A DNA stretch of 64,000 nucleotides from Burkholderiales bacterium (GTDB taxonomy: Bacteria; Pseudomonadota; Gammaproteobacteria; Burkholderiales; Burkholderiaceae_E). Within the stretch, counting starts at the first letter, position 1; each line of letters opens with the position of its first letter. The notes beneath the pieces were generated by a model. That model was given only the letters and a program-made list of their open reading frames with translations. It was not told the origin of the DNA and did no database searches. The DNA is taken from assembly GCA_029977705.1 (NCBI GenBank), contig JAPOKJ010000007.1:1-64000 (forward strand), written 5' to 3'. The translations under genes and the position numbers were made by a program. This document shows positions 36,133 through 44,714 of this stretch, piece after piece.

Positions 36133-37194
36133 ATGCGCCTGCTCCACCTCCTGCTGCTGTCCCTGACCCTGATGAGCCTGTCCAACACTGCCCCCGCCGC
36201 CGACTTTCCAGCGCCCCGTGAAGGCCACTGGATCGTGCGCGACTTTCGCTTCAACACCGCCCAGGTGCTCCCCGAATTGCGGCTGCACTACACCACCGTA
36301 GGCGACCCGGGCGGTGAGCCGGTTTTGGTGCTGCACGGCACGACCGGCAACGGGGCCGGCATGCTCAACCCGGCCTTTGGCGGCGAATTGTTCGGCCCCG
36401 GCCAACCACTCGATGCACGCAAGTACTTCATCATCCTTCCCGATGCCATCGGCACCGGCAAGTCGAGCAAGCCCTCGGACGGCTTGCGTACCGACTTTCC
36501 GCGCTACAACTATGACGACATGGTCCGGGCCCAGTACCGCCTGGTCACCGAGCACCTGGGCATCCGGCGCCTGCGTCTGGTGATCGGCAATTCCATGGGA
36601 GGCATGCACACCTGGATCTGGGCGCAGAAGTATCCCGATGCCATGGACATCGCGGTGCCGATGGCCTCACTGCCCACGGCCATGTCCGGCCGCAACTGGA
36701 TCCTGAGACGGCTGATCATCGACTCGATCCGTCGCGATCCTGAGTGGAAGAATGGCCAATACACCACCCAGCCGCGCAGCGCGCTGTTCGCTTCCGTGTT
36801 CTACTCGGCCGCCACCAACGGAGGCAACCAGGCCTTGTTCAAGGCCGCGCCGAACCGGCAGAAGGCCGACCAATGGCTGGACCAGCGCCTGAACGCACCC
36901 TACAGTGGCGATGCCAACGACCATCTGTACCAATGGGAGTCCTCCGGCGACTACGATCCCTCCCCCGGGCTTCCCAACATCAAGGCGGTGCTGCTGGCGA
37001 TCAATTCGGCCGACGATGAACGCAATCCGCCCGAGCTGGGCGTGCTCGATCGGGAGATCCGGCGCGTGCCCAACGGGCGTGTACTCCTGATCCCGGGCAG
37101 TTCGGATACCGCCGGCCACGGCACGACCGCCCAGGCGCGCTTCTGGAAGCAGTCGCTCGATCACCTGCTCAAGACGACACCGCGCCAGCCCTGA
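36133..37194 (+). CDS. Secreted MetX-like alpha/beta hydrolase
   Basis: This 353-residue protein has a signal peptide (LLHLLLLSLTLMSLSN, cleavage near APAA) and an alpha/beta hydrolase fold with 'VLVLHGTTGNG', the nucleophile elbow GNSMGGM and a C-terminal 'TAGHGTTA' supplying His. The overall architecture is that of homoserine O-acetyltransferase-like hydrolases. Export to the periplasm argues against a biosynthetic acetyltransferase role, so it is best read as a periplasmic esterase-like hydrolase of unknown substrate. Confidence 0.87.
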   Translation: MRLLHLLLLSLTLMSLSNTAPAADFPAPREGHWIVRDFRFNTAQVLPELRLHYTTVGDPGGEPVLVLHGTTGNGAGMLNPAFGGELFGPGQPLDARKYFIILPDAIGTGKSSKPSDGLRTDFPRYNYDDMVRAQYRLVTEHLGIRRLRLVIGNSMGGMHTWIWAQKYPDAMDIAVPMASLPTAMSGRNWILRRLIIDSIRRDPEWKNGQYTTQPRSALFASVFYSAATNGGNQALFKAAPNRQKADQWLDQRLNAPYSGDANDHLYQWESSGDYDPSPGLPNIKAVLLAINSADDERNPPELGVLDREIRRVPNGRVLLIPGSSDTAGHGTTAQARFWKQSLDHLLKTTPRQP

Positions 37195-37239
37195 ACAACG
37201 CCGTGTCTGTCCTGGAACCAGCGCGGCCCGCCAAGGGTG

Positions 37240-38109
37240 TCAGGGGGCGATGCCACCCAGCGCCTGCAGCAGTCGCACCAGCGACTGTTCCAGGCTCAGG
37301 TCGCTGGTGTTGACACTGGCATCGGCCAGCCGGTAGAGCGGTTCGCGCTGCTGCAGCAGGCCGCGCAACTCATCGAGTGCACGGCGCCGTCCGGTCATCG
37401 GGCGCACATCTCCCTGATCGATGACGCGGTGGAAGTGGTCCTCGGCGGTCGCGGTCAGCCAGATGGTGAAGCAATGCTCGCGCAGCATCGCGTAGGCGGC
37501 CTCATCCTCGACCAGCGATCCGCCGGTGGTGAGCACCAGGTCCCGATGCCTTGTCAACAGGTCGCGCAAGACGTGGGCCTGAACCTCGCGGAACCCGCCA
37601 ACCCCGCGCTGCGCGAACAGGCTCTCCAGCCCCATGCCGGCAGCCTTTTCGATCTCGCGGTCCAGTTCGATGAAGGGGCGTCCGGTACGACGGGCCAGTT
37701 GCCGCCCGAGGGAACTCTTGCCAGCCCCGCGCATGCCCAGCAAGGCGATGCGCCGGCGCCGGTCCAGCACCGTCTCACCCAGATGCTCGCGCAGCAATCG
37801 GATCACCCCGTCCAGGGCGGGCGCATCGAGCGGCTGCAGCAGATCGAGCACCGGCCTCAGGTCGGCGCCGGGCAGACGGTCCGACAGGAAGGCTTCGAGC
37901 GGCCGGTTCAGGGCCTGGGCCAGTTTGCGCAGCAGGAGGATGGACAGATTGCCCTGCCCTGATTCCAGTTGCGCCAGGTAGCGCTCGGACAGCCCTGAAC
38001 GCTGGGCCAGCACCTTGCGGGTCAGGGCGGCCTGCTCGCGAAACAGACGCGCCCGGGCGCCAAGCTCGGCCAGGAAGGTCTCGTCGGATCCGAGCTTGCG
38101 CGATGACAT
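37240..38109 (-). CDS. boxR: BoxR/BzdR-type regulator (HTH plus shikimate-kinase-like domain)
   Basis: From ATG 38109 the 289-residue protein has an XRE helix-turn-helix ('LTRKVLAQRSGLSERYLAQLE', about residues 29-50) and a C-terminal shikimate-kinase-like domain with a P-loop GMRGAGKS (125-132). BzdR and BoxR, the benzoyl-CoA-responsive repressors of benzoate degradation, have exactly this layout. It is divergent from an SDR, a hydrolase and a Liv-type importer, the set that accompanies box genes in betaproteobacteria. The frame open to 38262 is non-coding by position. No box enzymes lie in the window. Confidence 0.88.
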   Translation of the reverse strand: MSSRKLGSDETFLAELGARARLFREQAALTRKVLAQRSGLSERYLAQLESGQGNLSILLLRKLAQALNRPLEAFLSDRLPGADLRPVLDLLQPLDAPALDGVIRLLREHLGETVLDRRRRIALLGMRGAGKSSLGRQLARRTGRPFIELDREIEKAAGMGLESLFAQRGVGGFREVQAHVLRDLLTRHRDLVLTTGGSLVEDEAAYAMLREHCFTIWLTATAEDHFHRVIDQGDVRPMTGRRRALDELRGLLQQREPLYRLADASVNTSDLSLEQSLVRLLQALGGIAP

Positions 38110-38141
38110 GAAAACAGGCAATATAATGATCGGCAAAAAAG

Positions 38142-38178
38142 TGCAATGCATTATAAAGCATGGCTTTCGCTTTGTGAA
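38142..38178 (-). promoter_or_regulatory. boxR promoter with overlapping TGCA operator
   Basis: On the minus strand -35 TTCACA (38178-38173) and -10 TATAAT (38155-38150) are separated by exactly 17 nt, upstream of boxR. TGCA occurs at 38142-38145 and 38147-38150, overlapping the -10 and the start site. TGCA elements are the recognised core of BzdR/BoxR operators, so autorepression is likely. A palindrome AAAGC-ATG-GCTTT lies at 38155-38167. Confidence 0.7.
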
Positions 38179-38255
38179 GGCTTTTGAAGCGCTAACGCCC
38201 TTTATCCCCTTCCGACCCTCCCCTTGCCGTCCCTCACCTTCATGATTGCCCCTGC

Positions 38256-39041
38256 ATGCCAAGCGCCGTCACCGACCTGACCGACAAACACGCCCTCATT
38301 ACCGGCGCCGCGCGCGGCATCGGCGCCGCCATCGCCGAGCGACTGGCGGCCAAGGGACTGCGCCTGAGCCTGGTCGGACGTCATCTGGACAGCCTGCAGG
38401 CCCTGGCGGCCCGCCTGCCCGCTGGCACGGCCAGCCAGTGCCTCGTCTGCGATGTCGGGGATGCACAGGCCGTGGAGCGGGCCTGGGCCCAGGCCCGCGC
38501 CGGCTTCGGGCCGATCGACATCCTGATCAACAATGCTGGCCAGGCCGAGAGCGCGCCGCTGCTGCGCACCAGCGATGCCTTGTGGCAGCAGATGCTGGCG
38601 GTCAATCTGACCGGCACCTTCCTGGGCACCCGCGCCGCCGTGCCCGACATGGTCAAGAGCGGCTGGGGCCGCGTCATCAACATCGCAAGTACCGCCGGCC
38701 AGCGCGGTTACGCCTATGTGTCAGCCTATGTTGCCGCCAAGCATGGCGTGATCGGGTTGACCCGCTCGCTGGCGCTGGAATTTGCCCAGAAGGGCATTAC
38801 CGTCAACGCGGTGTGCCCGGGTTACACCGACACCGATCTGCTGCGCGCCAGCATCGACAATGTGATGAGCAAGACCGCGCGCAGCCGCGACGAGTCCTAT
38901 GCCGAATTCGCGCGCAACAACCCGCAGGGTCGCGTGGTGCAACCCGGTGAAGTCGCCGACACCGTGCTCTGGCTGTGCTCACCCGCAGCCTCCGCGATCA
39001 ATGGCCAGTCGGTCTCGGTCAGCGGCGGCGAGGTGATGTAG
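38256..39041 (+). CDS. Short-chain dehydrogenase of the box-linked cluster
   Basis: This 261-residue SDR has TGAARGIG, NNAGQ, 'INIASTAGQRG' and YVAAK, with a C-terminal 'INGQSVSVSGGEVM'. It resembles hydroxyacyl/alicyclic SDRs found in benzoate clusters. It is the first gene to the right of the boxR divergent promoter and is followed 23 nt later by the alpha/beta hydrolase, so it probably shares a transcript with the importer genes. A good ribosome-binding site is not evident before the ATG. Confidence 0.9.
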   Translation: MPSAVTDLTDKHALITGAARGIGAAIAERLAAKGLRLSLVGRHLDSLQALAARLPAGTASQCLVCDVGDAQAVERAWAQARAGFGPIDILINNAGQAESAPLLRTSDALWQQMLAVNLTGTFLGTRAAVPDMVKSGWGRVINIASTAGQRGYAYVSAYVAAKHGVIGLTRSLALEFAQKGITVNAVCPGYTDTDLLRASIDNVMSKTARSRDESYAEFARNNPQGRVVQPGEVADTVLWLCSPAASAINGQSVSVSGGEVM

Positions 39042-39064
39042 GCATCGGGGCAACTGGCGAACCC

Positions 39065-39913
39065 ATGGCCTGGATCGAATTGCCCGAGTTGCGGCAGCGC
39101 CTGGAAATCCAGTGGATCGACCACACCGGCGCACTGGCGCAAGCGCGTCCGGAGCAGGTTGAGCAGGCGCCCTGCCTGGTGTTCCTGCACGAAGGCCTGG
39201 GCAGCATCAGCCAATGGCGCGGCTTTCCGCAGGCCCTTTGCCAGGCGCTCGGGCTGTGCGGCCTGGTGTATGCCCGCCAGGGCTATGGCCGCTCCAGCCT
39301 GCGCAGCACGCCGGCGCGCGTCGATTACATGCACCGCGAGGCGCGCGAGGCCCTGCCGGCGCTGCTGCAGGCCCTGCGGGTGTGCCAGCCGGTGCTGGTC
39401 GGCCACAGCGACGGGGCCTCGATCGCCCTGCTCTATGCCGGCTTGCAGGCACGCGGCGAGCTGGTTCAGGCCCCCGCGGCGCGCGCGCTGATCGTGATGG
39501 CCCCCCACCTGTACGCCGAAGCGCAGGGCCTGGCCTCGATCGCCCAGGCACGCGAACTGTTCGACGGCGACGCCGCCTTTCGCGAGCGCCTGGGCCGCCA
39601 TCATGATGATGTCCGGCACACCTTCTCGAACTGGGCCGATGTCTGGCTCAGCGAGGCCTTCCGGCACTGGAACCTGGAGGCCGAGGTCGCCGCGATCGAT
39701 GTGCCGGTGCTGGCCATCCAGGGCGAGCAGGACCAGTACGGCAGCCTGGTCCAGATCCGGCGCATCCCGGAACTGCTGGGGAGCAAGGCGCGTGCCGACC
39801 TGTTCGAGGTGCCGCAGTGCCGGCACAGCCCGCATCTGGAGCAGCCCCAGGCCGTACTGCAGCGCTGCAGCGCCTTCCTGCACGAGGTACTGGGCCCACC
39901 CGCGGTGCCTTGA
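39065..39913 (+). CDS. Alpha/beta hydrolase of the box-linked cluster
   Basis: This 282-residue hydrolase starts MAWIELPEL. Its 'FLHEGLGSISQWRGFP' oxyanion region has HEG rather than HGG, and the nucleophile elbow is GHSDGAS. 'GEQDQYG' supplies Asp and 'CRHSPH' His. Hydrolases of this type sit next to benzoate-CoA and box genes in several betaproteobacteria and may cleave CoA esters or lactones, but the substrate is not established. It lies between the SDR and the receptor gene of the Liv-type importer. Confidence 0.88.
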   Translation: MAWIELPELRQRLEIQWIDHTGALAQARPEQVEQAPCLVFLHEGLGSISQWRGFPQALCQALGLCGLVYARQGYGRSSLRSTPARVDYMHREAREALPALLQALRVCQPVLVGHSDGASIALLYAGLQARGELVQAPAARALIVMAPHLYAEAQGLASIAQARELFDGDAAFRERLGRHHDDVRHTFSNWADVWLSEAFRHWNLEAEVAAIDVPVLAIQGEQDQYGSLVQIRRIPELLGSKARADLFEVPQCRHSPHLEQPQAVLQRCSAFLHEVLGPPAVP

Positions 39914-39986
39914 TCCGGGTTTGCCCGAAGCGCCCAAAGTGCAGCCCGAAACGATTACACTTGCCCACCACGAGAAGGAGACAAAC

Positions 39987-41165
39987 ATGACCCTGAACAA
40001 GACACGACTCAAGAGCGCGCTGCTGGCCGGCGCGATGCTGCTGGCGGCCAGTGCCCAGGCCCAGGCCCCGATCAAGATCGGCTTCATGGCCGAGTTGTCC
40101 GGCCCGCAGGGCGCGCTGGGCAAGGACCAGTACGATGCCTTCATGATGATCGTCGAGGCCAATGGCGGCAAGCTGGGCGGTGTGCCGGTGCAGGTGATCC
40201 GCGAGGACAGCCAGCTCAAGCCGGAAGTGGCGGTGCAGATCGTCGACAAGTTCATCGAGAAGGACAACGTGCCGATCATCACCGGCGTCACCTTCTCCAA
40301 CATCATGATGGCCGTCCACAAGAAAGTGGTGGACAAGCAGGTGTTCCTGATCGGCTCGAATGCGGGTCCCTCGCCGATCGCCGGCGCACAGTGCTCGCCG
40401 TTTTACTACTCCACTTCCTGGCAGAACGACCAGCAGGCCGAGGTCGTCGGCAAGTATGCTTCCGACAAGAACATCGACAAAATCATCACCATCGCCCCGA
40501 ACTACCAGGCCGGCAAGGACTTCGTCGCCGGCTTCAAGCGCTACTACAAGGTGCCGGTGATCCAGGAGTTGTGGCCTGCGGTGACCCAGCAGGACTTCTC
40601 CGCCGAGATCGCGCAGATCCAGGCCGCCAATCCGAAAGCCGTCTTCGCCTTCCTGCCGGGTGGCCTGGGCATCAACTTCGTCAAGCAATGGGCGCAGGCC
40701 GGCCTGAAGAACAAGATCACCCTGCTCACCTCTTCGACCACCGATGGCATCGGCCTGCCGGCGATGGGCGATGCGGCGCTGGGCGTGATCTCGGGCACCT
40801 TCTGGGGTCCGGACTTCGCCAATGCCGCCAACCAGAAGTTCGTCAAGGACTTCGAGGCCAAGTACAAGCGCATCCCCTCGCAGTACGCAGCGCAGGCCTA
40901 CGACTCGGCCCTGCTGCTCGATTCGGCGATTGCCAAGGTCAAGGGCAACGTGGCTGACAAGGCCGCCTTCCAGGCAGCCCTGAAGGCCGCCGATTTCAAG
41001 TCAGTGCGCGGCGACTTCAAGTTCAACAACAACAACTTCCCGATCCAGGACCTGCACATCTTCGAGGCGATCAAGGATGGTCAGGGCCGTTACACGCTCA
41101 AGACGGTGGCCACACCGCTGAAGGCCGACAAGGATGCCTACTTCGACAAGTGCGCGCTCAAGTAA
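39987..41165 (+). CDS. Liv-type ABC importer receptor, probably for an aromatic acid
   Basis: From ATG 39987, behind a GAGAAGGAG site, the 392-residue protein has a signal (cleavage after AQAQ) and a periplasmic binding fold type 1: 'IKIGFMAELSGPQGALGKDQYDAF', 'TFSNIMMAVHKKVVDKQVFLIGS'. It belongs to the Leu/Ile/Val-like receptors. Clusters controlled by BoxR commonly carry such importers for benzoate or hydroxylated benzoates, so aromatic-acid binding is inferred. Frames extending upstream to 39603 lie inside the hydrolase gene. Confidence 0.9.
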   Translation: MTLNKTRLKSALLAGAMLLAASAQAQAPIKIGFMAELSGPQGALGKDQYDAFMMIVEANGGKLGGVPVQVIREDSQLKPEVAVQIVDKFIEKDNVPIITGVTFSNIMMAVHKKVVDKQVFLIGSNAGPSPIAGAQCSPFYYSTSWQNDQQAEVVGKYASDKNIDKIITIAPNYQAGKDFVAGFKRYYKVPVIQELWPAVTQQDFSAEIAQIQAANPKAVFAFLPGGLGINFVKQWAQAGLKNKITLLTSSTTDGIGLPAMGDAALGVISGTFWGPDFANAANQKFVKDFEAKYKRIPSQYAAQAYDSALLLDSAIAKVKGNVADKAAFQAALKAADFKSVRGDFKFNNNNFPIQDLHIFEAIKDGQGRYTLKTVATPLKADKDAYFDKCALK

Positions 41166-41171
41166 GCTGAC

Positions 41172-42098
41172 ATGACCCTGACCCTGTGGCTCACCCAGAT
41201 CCTCAACGGCCTGCAATACGGCGTGTTGCTGTTCCTGCTGGCCGCTGGCCTGACCCTGGTGTTCGGGATCATGAACTTCGTCAACCTGGCGCACGGCTCG
41301 CTGTACATGATGGGAGCCTATTTCGCGGCCGCCGTGGCCGCGAAGACCGGCAGCTTCTTCTGGGGGGCGGTGGTGGCCGTGCCCGCCACCTTGTTGCTGG
41401 GCATCGTCATCGAGCGCGTTGCGCTGGCCAAGCTGTTTGCGCGTGACCACCTGGACCAGGTCCTGGCCACCTTTGGCCTGGTCCTGTTCTTCAACGAGCT
41501 GGTGCGCTATCTCTGGGGCAGCTCGCCGGTCTACTCCACCACGCCAGAGTGGCTCTCCGGTGCGGTCGAGTTCGGCGCCGGCATCACCTATCCGGCCTAC
41601 CGCTTTGCCATCATCGTGGTGGGCCTGCTGGTGGCCCTCTTCCTTTACTGGCTGATCAACCGCACCCGCGTCGGCATGCTGATCCGAGCCGGTGCCACCA
41701 ATGCCTCGATGGTGTCGGCGCTGGGCGTCAACATCAAGGGGCTCAACACCCTGATCTTCGGCCTGGGCGCAGGCCTGGCCGGCCTGGCCGGCCTGATGGC
41801 CGCACCGATCATCTCGGTGCAATCGGGCATGGGCGAGACCATCCTGATCCAGACCCTGGTGGTGATCATCGTTGGCGGCATTGGTTCGATCCGGGGCGCT
41901 TTCCTGGCGGCCCTGATCGTCGGTGTGGTCGACACCCTGGGCCGCATCATGCTGCCGATCGTGATGAGCCTGCTGATGGATCCGTCCATCGCGCAGGCCG
42001 CCGGTCCGGCCATTGCCTCGATGCTGATCTACGTGCTGATGGCTGCCGTGCTGGCCTTCAAGCCGCAGGGCCTGTTCCCGGTCAACCACAGCCGCTGA
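41172..42098 (+). CDS. Liv-type ABC permease (LivH-like)
   Basis: This 308-residue membrane protein shows 'QILNGLQYGVLLFLLAAGLTLVFGIMNFVNLAHGSLYMMGAY', the LivH signature, and the EAA-like 'SALGVNIKGLNTLIFGLGAGLAGLAG' loop. It begins 6 nt after the receptor stop. The two permeases and two ATPases following complete the importer. Confidence 0.93.
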   Translation: MTLTLWLTQILNGLQYGVLLFLLAAGLTLVFGIMNFVNLAHGSLYMMGAYFAAAVAAKTGSFFWGAVVAVPATLLLGIVIERVALAKLFARDHLDQVLATFGLVLFFNELVRYLWGSSPVYSTTPEWLSGAVEFGAGITYPAYRFAIIVVGLLVALFLYWLINRTRVGMLIRAGATNASMVSALGVNIKGLNTLIFGLGAGLAGLAGLMAAPIISVQSGMGETILIQTLVVIIVGGIGSIRGAFLAALIVGVVDTLGRIMLPIVMSLLMDPSIAQAAGPAIASMLIYVLMAAVLAFKPQGLFPVNHSR

Positions 42099-42111
42099 AA
42101 GCAAGCCGCGC

Positions 42112-43071
42112 ATGCTCTCCCGCCTCTTTCCCGAGACCCTTCGCGCAGGCAGCCCGCAAGTCCTCATCAGCGGCCTGGTGCTGCTGGCCATGCTGCTGCT
42201 GCCGGTCGTGGCCTTGTCGCTGAGCCAGCCCTTCTACATCACCCTGATGACCCGGGTGATGATTTATGCGATTGCCGCCTGCGCCCTGAACCTGCTGATC
42301 GGCTACACCGGGCTGGTCAGCTTCGGTCAGTCCCTGTTCCTGGCACTGGGGGCCTATGCCGTCGGCATTCCCAGCTTCCACGGTCTGGTCAATGGCTGGG
42401 CACACCTGATCATCGCCCTGGCCAGCGCGGCCCTGGTGGCGGCGATCGTGGGCCTGATCGTGCTGCGCACGCAGGGCATGGCCTTCATCATGATCACGCT
42501 GGCCTTTGCGCAGATGTTCTTCTTCCTGGGCATCTCGCTCAAGAATTACGGCGGTGACGACGGCATCCGGCTGGAAGGCCGCTCGCTGCTGGCACCGCTC
42601 AACCTGGGCAACAACGCCACGCTCTACTACCTGTGCTTTGCCGTGCTGGTGGCGGTGCTGTACGGCTCCTGGCGCCTGGTTCATTCCGAATTCGGCATGA
42701 CGCTGCGCGGCATCAAGGGCAACGAGCGGCGCATGAAGGCGATGGGCTTCAACACGCTCAAGTTCAAGCTGGCGATCTACATCATCGCGGCGATGATCAG
42801 TGCGGTGGCAGGCTTTCTGCTGGCCAACCTGACCAGCTACACCTCGCCAGCCTATGCGGCCTGGACCGTCTCGGGCGAGTTGATCGTGATGGTGGTGCTG
42901 GGCGGCATGGGCACCATTTTCGGACCCGTGATCGGCACGCTCGGCTTCCTGCTGCTCGAGGAAGGGCTGAAGGAGTGGACCGAGTTCTGGGGCATGCCCC
43001 TGGGCATCATCATCGTGGTCATCGTGCTGGTGGCCAAGCGCGGGCTGTACGGCTCGCTCAAGAAGGCCTGA
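42112..43071 (+). CDS. Liv-type ABC permease (LivM-like)
   Basis: This 319-residue membrane protein has the LivM motifs 'YAIAACALNLLIGYTGLVSFGQSLFLALGAY' and 'MKAMGFNTLKFKLAIYIIAAMISAVAGFL'. It follows the LivH-like gene by 13 nt and is the second channel half. Confidence 0.93.
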   Translation: MLSRLFPETLRAGSPQVLISGLVLLAMLLLPVVALSLSQPFYITLMTRVMIYAIAACALNLLIGYTGLVSFGQSLFLALGAYAVGIPSFHGLVNGWAHLIIALASAALVAAIVGLIVLRTQGMAFIMITLAFAQMFFFLGISLKNYGGDDGIRLEGRSLLAPLNLGNNATLYYLCFAVLVAVLYGSWRLVHSEFGMTLRGIKGNERRMKAMGFNTLKFKLAIYIIAAMISAVAGFLLANLTSYTSPAYAAWTVSGELIVMVVLGGMGTIFGPVIGTLGFLLLEEGLKEWTEFWGMPLGIIIVVIVLVAKRGLYGSLKKA

Positions 43072-43088
43072 GCCGGGAACCCGCCACG

Positions 43089-43877
43089 ATGAACGCACCG
43101 ACATCCTCCAAACCCGTACTCGAGACCACCGCCCTGGTCAAGCGCTTTGGCGGCCTGCTCGCCACCGACCATGTCAGCCTGCAATTGATGCCCGGCGAAC
43201 TGCATGCCCTGATCGGACCGAACGGTGCCGGCAAGACCACGCTGATCAGCCAGCTCACCGGCGAGCAGCGCCCCGACGAGGGCCAGATCCTGCTCGAGGG
43301 CGAGCCCATCAATGGCCTGAATGTCGAGCAGCGCGCCCGCCGCGGCCTGGCGCGCTCCTACCAGATCACCCAGATTCTTCCCGAGTTCACGGCCCTGCAA
43401 AATGTCGCCATGGCCGTGATGTCGCAGCGCCATCAGGCACAGCGGCGCAGCGGACTGGCGGCCTGGTCGGTGATGCTGCGCGATGAGGGCCTGATCTCGC
43501 CAGCCCGCGCGGCGCTCGCCCAGGTGGGTCTTGCCGCCCAGGCCGACACCCCGGCCAATGTGATGGCCCATGGCGAGCACCGCCAGCTCGAGCTGGCCAT
43601 GGCCCTGGCCTTGCAGCCGCGCCTGCTGCTGCTCGATGAACCCCTGGCCGGCATGAGCGGCAGCGAGTCCGAGACCATGGTGCAGTTGCTGCTGACCCTG
43701 AAGGGCCGCTACCCGATCCTGCTGGTCGAGCATGACATGGCCGCCGTGTTCCAGCTGGCCGACCGCATCAGCGTGCTGGTGTACGGCAAGGTGATTGCCA
43801 GTGGCCGTCCCGACCAGATCCGCAACGACCCGGAAGTGCGCCAGGCCTATCTGGGCGACGAAACCCTGATCGCCTGA
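43089..43877 (+). CDS. Liv-type ABC ATPase (LivG-like)
   Basis: From ATG 43089 this 262-residue ATPase has Walker A GPNGAGKT, 'MAHGEHRQLELAMALALQPRLLLLDEPLAGMSGSES' (signature with HGEHRQ in place of SGGQ) and the H-loop 'VEHDMAAV'. The variant signature is normal for LivG-type proteins. The start lies 17 nt after the preceding permease. Confidence 0.93.
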   Translation: MNAPTSSKPVLETTALVKRFGGLLATDHVSLQLMPGELHALIGPNGAGKTTLISQLTGEQRPDEGQILLEGEPINGLNVEQRARRGLARSYQITQILPEFTALQNVAMAVMSQRHQAQRRSGLAAWSVMLRDEGLISPARAALAQVGLAAQADTPANVMAHGEHRQLELAMALALQPRLLLLDEPLAGMSGSESETMVQLLLTLKGRYPILLVEHDMAAVFQLADRISVLVYGKVIASGRPDQIRNDPEVRQAYLGDETLIA

Positions 43878-43890
43878 GATCGCTGCCACC

Positions 43891-44616
43891 ATGACACAAG
43901 CCCTGCTCCACGTTGAGAACCTCGAGGCCGGTTACCAGGCCAGCCAGGTGCTGTTCGGTCTGGCGTTCTCGCTCGGCCAGGGTCAGGTGCTCACCTTGCT
44001 GGGCCGCAACGGCATGGGCAAATCGACCACGGTCAAGTGCCTGTCGGGGCTGCTCAAGCCGCGCGCCGGACGCATCCAGCTGGCCGGTCAGGAGCTCGCG
44101 GGGCAGCCCGCCTACCTGATCGGTCGTGCCGGCATCGGCCTGGTCCCCGAAGGTCGCCAGGTGTTTCCCTCACTGACCGTGCGCGAGAACCTGGTGGCGA
44201 CAGCGCACACGCGCAACTTCCAGCCCGGCGCCGGACGCGAGCCCTGGCACCTGGAACGCGTCTATGACCTGTTCCCGCGCCTGCACGAGCGCGCCCGGCA
44301 GATGGCCGGCCAGCTCTCCGGGGGCGAGCAACAGATGCTGGCGGTCGGCCGGGCCCTGATGACCAATCCGCGGCTGCTGATCCTGGATGAGGCCACCGAG
44401 GGGCTGGCGCCGCTGATCCGGGCCGAGATCTGGAAATGCCTGGCGCGCCTGAAGCAGGAAGGCATGGCGATGATCATCGTCGACAAGAACATCAAGCCCT
44501 TGCTGCCGCTGGCCGACCGGCACATCATCATCGAGAAAGGCCGGGTGGCCTGGCAAGGCAACAGCGACGAGCTGACCGCACAGCCCGAGGTGATCCAGCG
44601 CTACCTGAGCGTGTAA
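43891..44616 (+). CDS. Liv-type ABC ATPase (LivF-like)
   Basis: This 241-residue ATPase has Walker A GRNGMGKS, signature LSGGEQQM, Walker B 'LLILDEATEGLAP' and a LivF-type 'VPEGRQVFPSLTVRENL' segment. It lies 13 nt after the LivG-like gene and ends the importer operon; a G/C hairpin without a clear T-run follows. Confidence 0.93.
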   Translation: MTQALLHVENLEAGYQASQVLFGLAFSLGQGQVLTLLGRNGMGKSTTVKCLSGLLKPRAGRIQLAGQELAGQPAYLIGRAGIGLVPEGRQVFPSLTVRENLVATAHTRNFQPGAGREPWHLERVYDLFPRLHERARQMAGQLSGGEQQMLAVGRALMTNPRLLILDEATEGLAPLIRAEIWKCLARLKQEGMAMIIVDKNIKPLLPLADRHIIIEKGRVAWQGNSDELTAQPEVIQRYLSV

Positions 44617-44633
44617 GGCGGGCGCTCCGTTGT

Positions 44634-44649
44634 GGCGGGATTTCCCGCC
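44634..44649 (+). terminator. Hairpin after the Liv-type operon
   Basis: GGCGGGA and TCCCGCC are perfect 7-bp arms around TT, 17 nt after the stop. There is no T-tract, so it could be a Rho-independent terminator only in a weak sense or an mRNA-stabilising hairpin. Confidence 0.5.
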
Positions 44650-44664
44650 GACTGGATCGTCCTG

Positions 44665-44712
44665 CCCTGTTTGCTGCCCCGTTTGCTGCCCCGTTCTCTG
44701 CCGTATTTGCTT
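44665..44712. repeat. Degenerate 12-nt tandem repeat
   Basis: Four 12-nt units related to CCCCGTTTGCTG lie end to end at 44665, 44677, 44689 and 44701, in the gap between the importer operon and the DUF3617 gene. Confidence 0.7.
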
Positions 44713-44714
44713 CC

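Noticed and set aside
36133-37194. Homoserine O-acetyltransferase (metX)
   Set aside because: A signal peptide implies periplasmic location, and no methionine-synthesis genes adjoin it; only the fold is shared.
42633-43088. Upstream-extended start for the LivG-like ATPase
   Set aside because: The extension lies wholly inside the LivM-like gene; the ATG at 43089 matches the family N-terminus.
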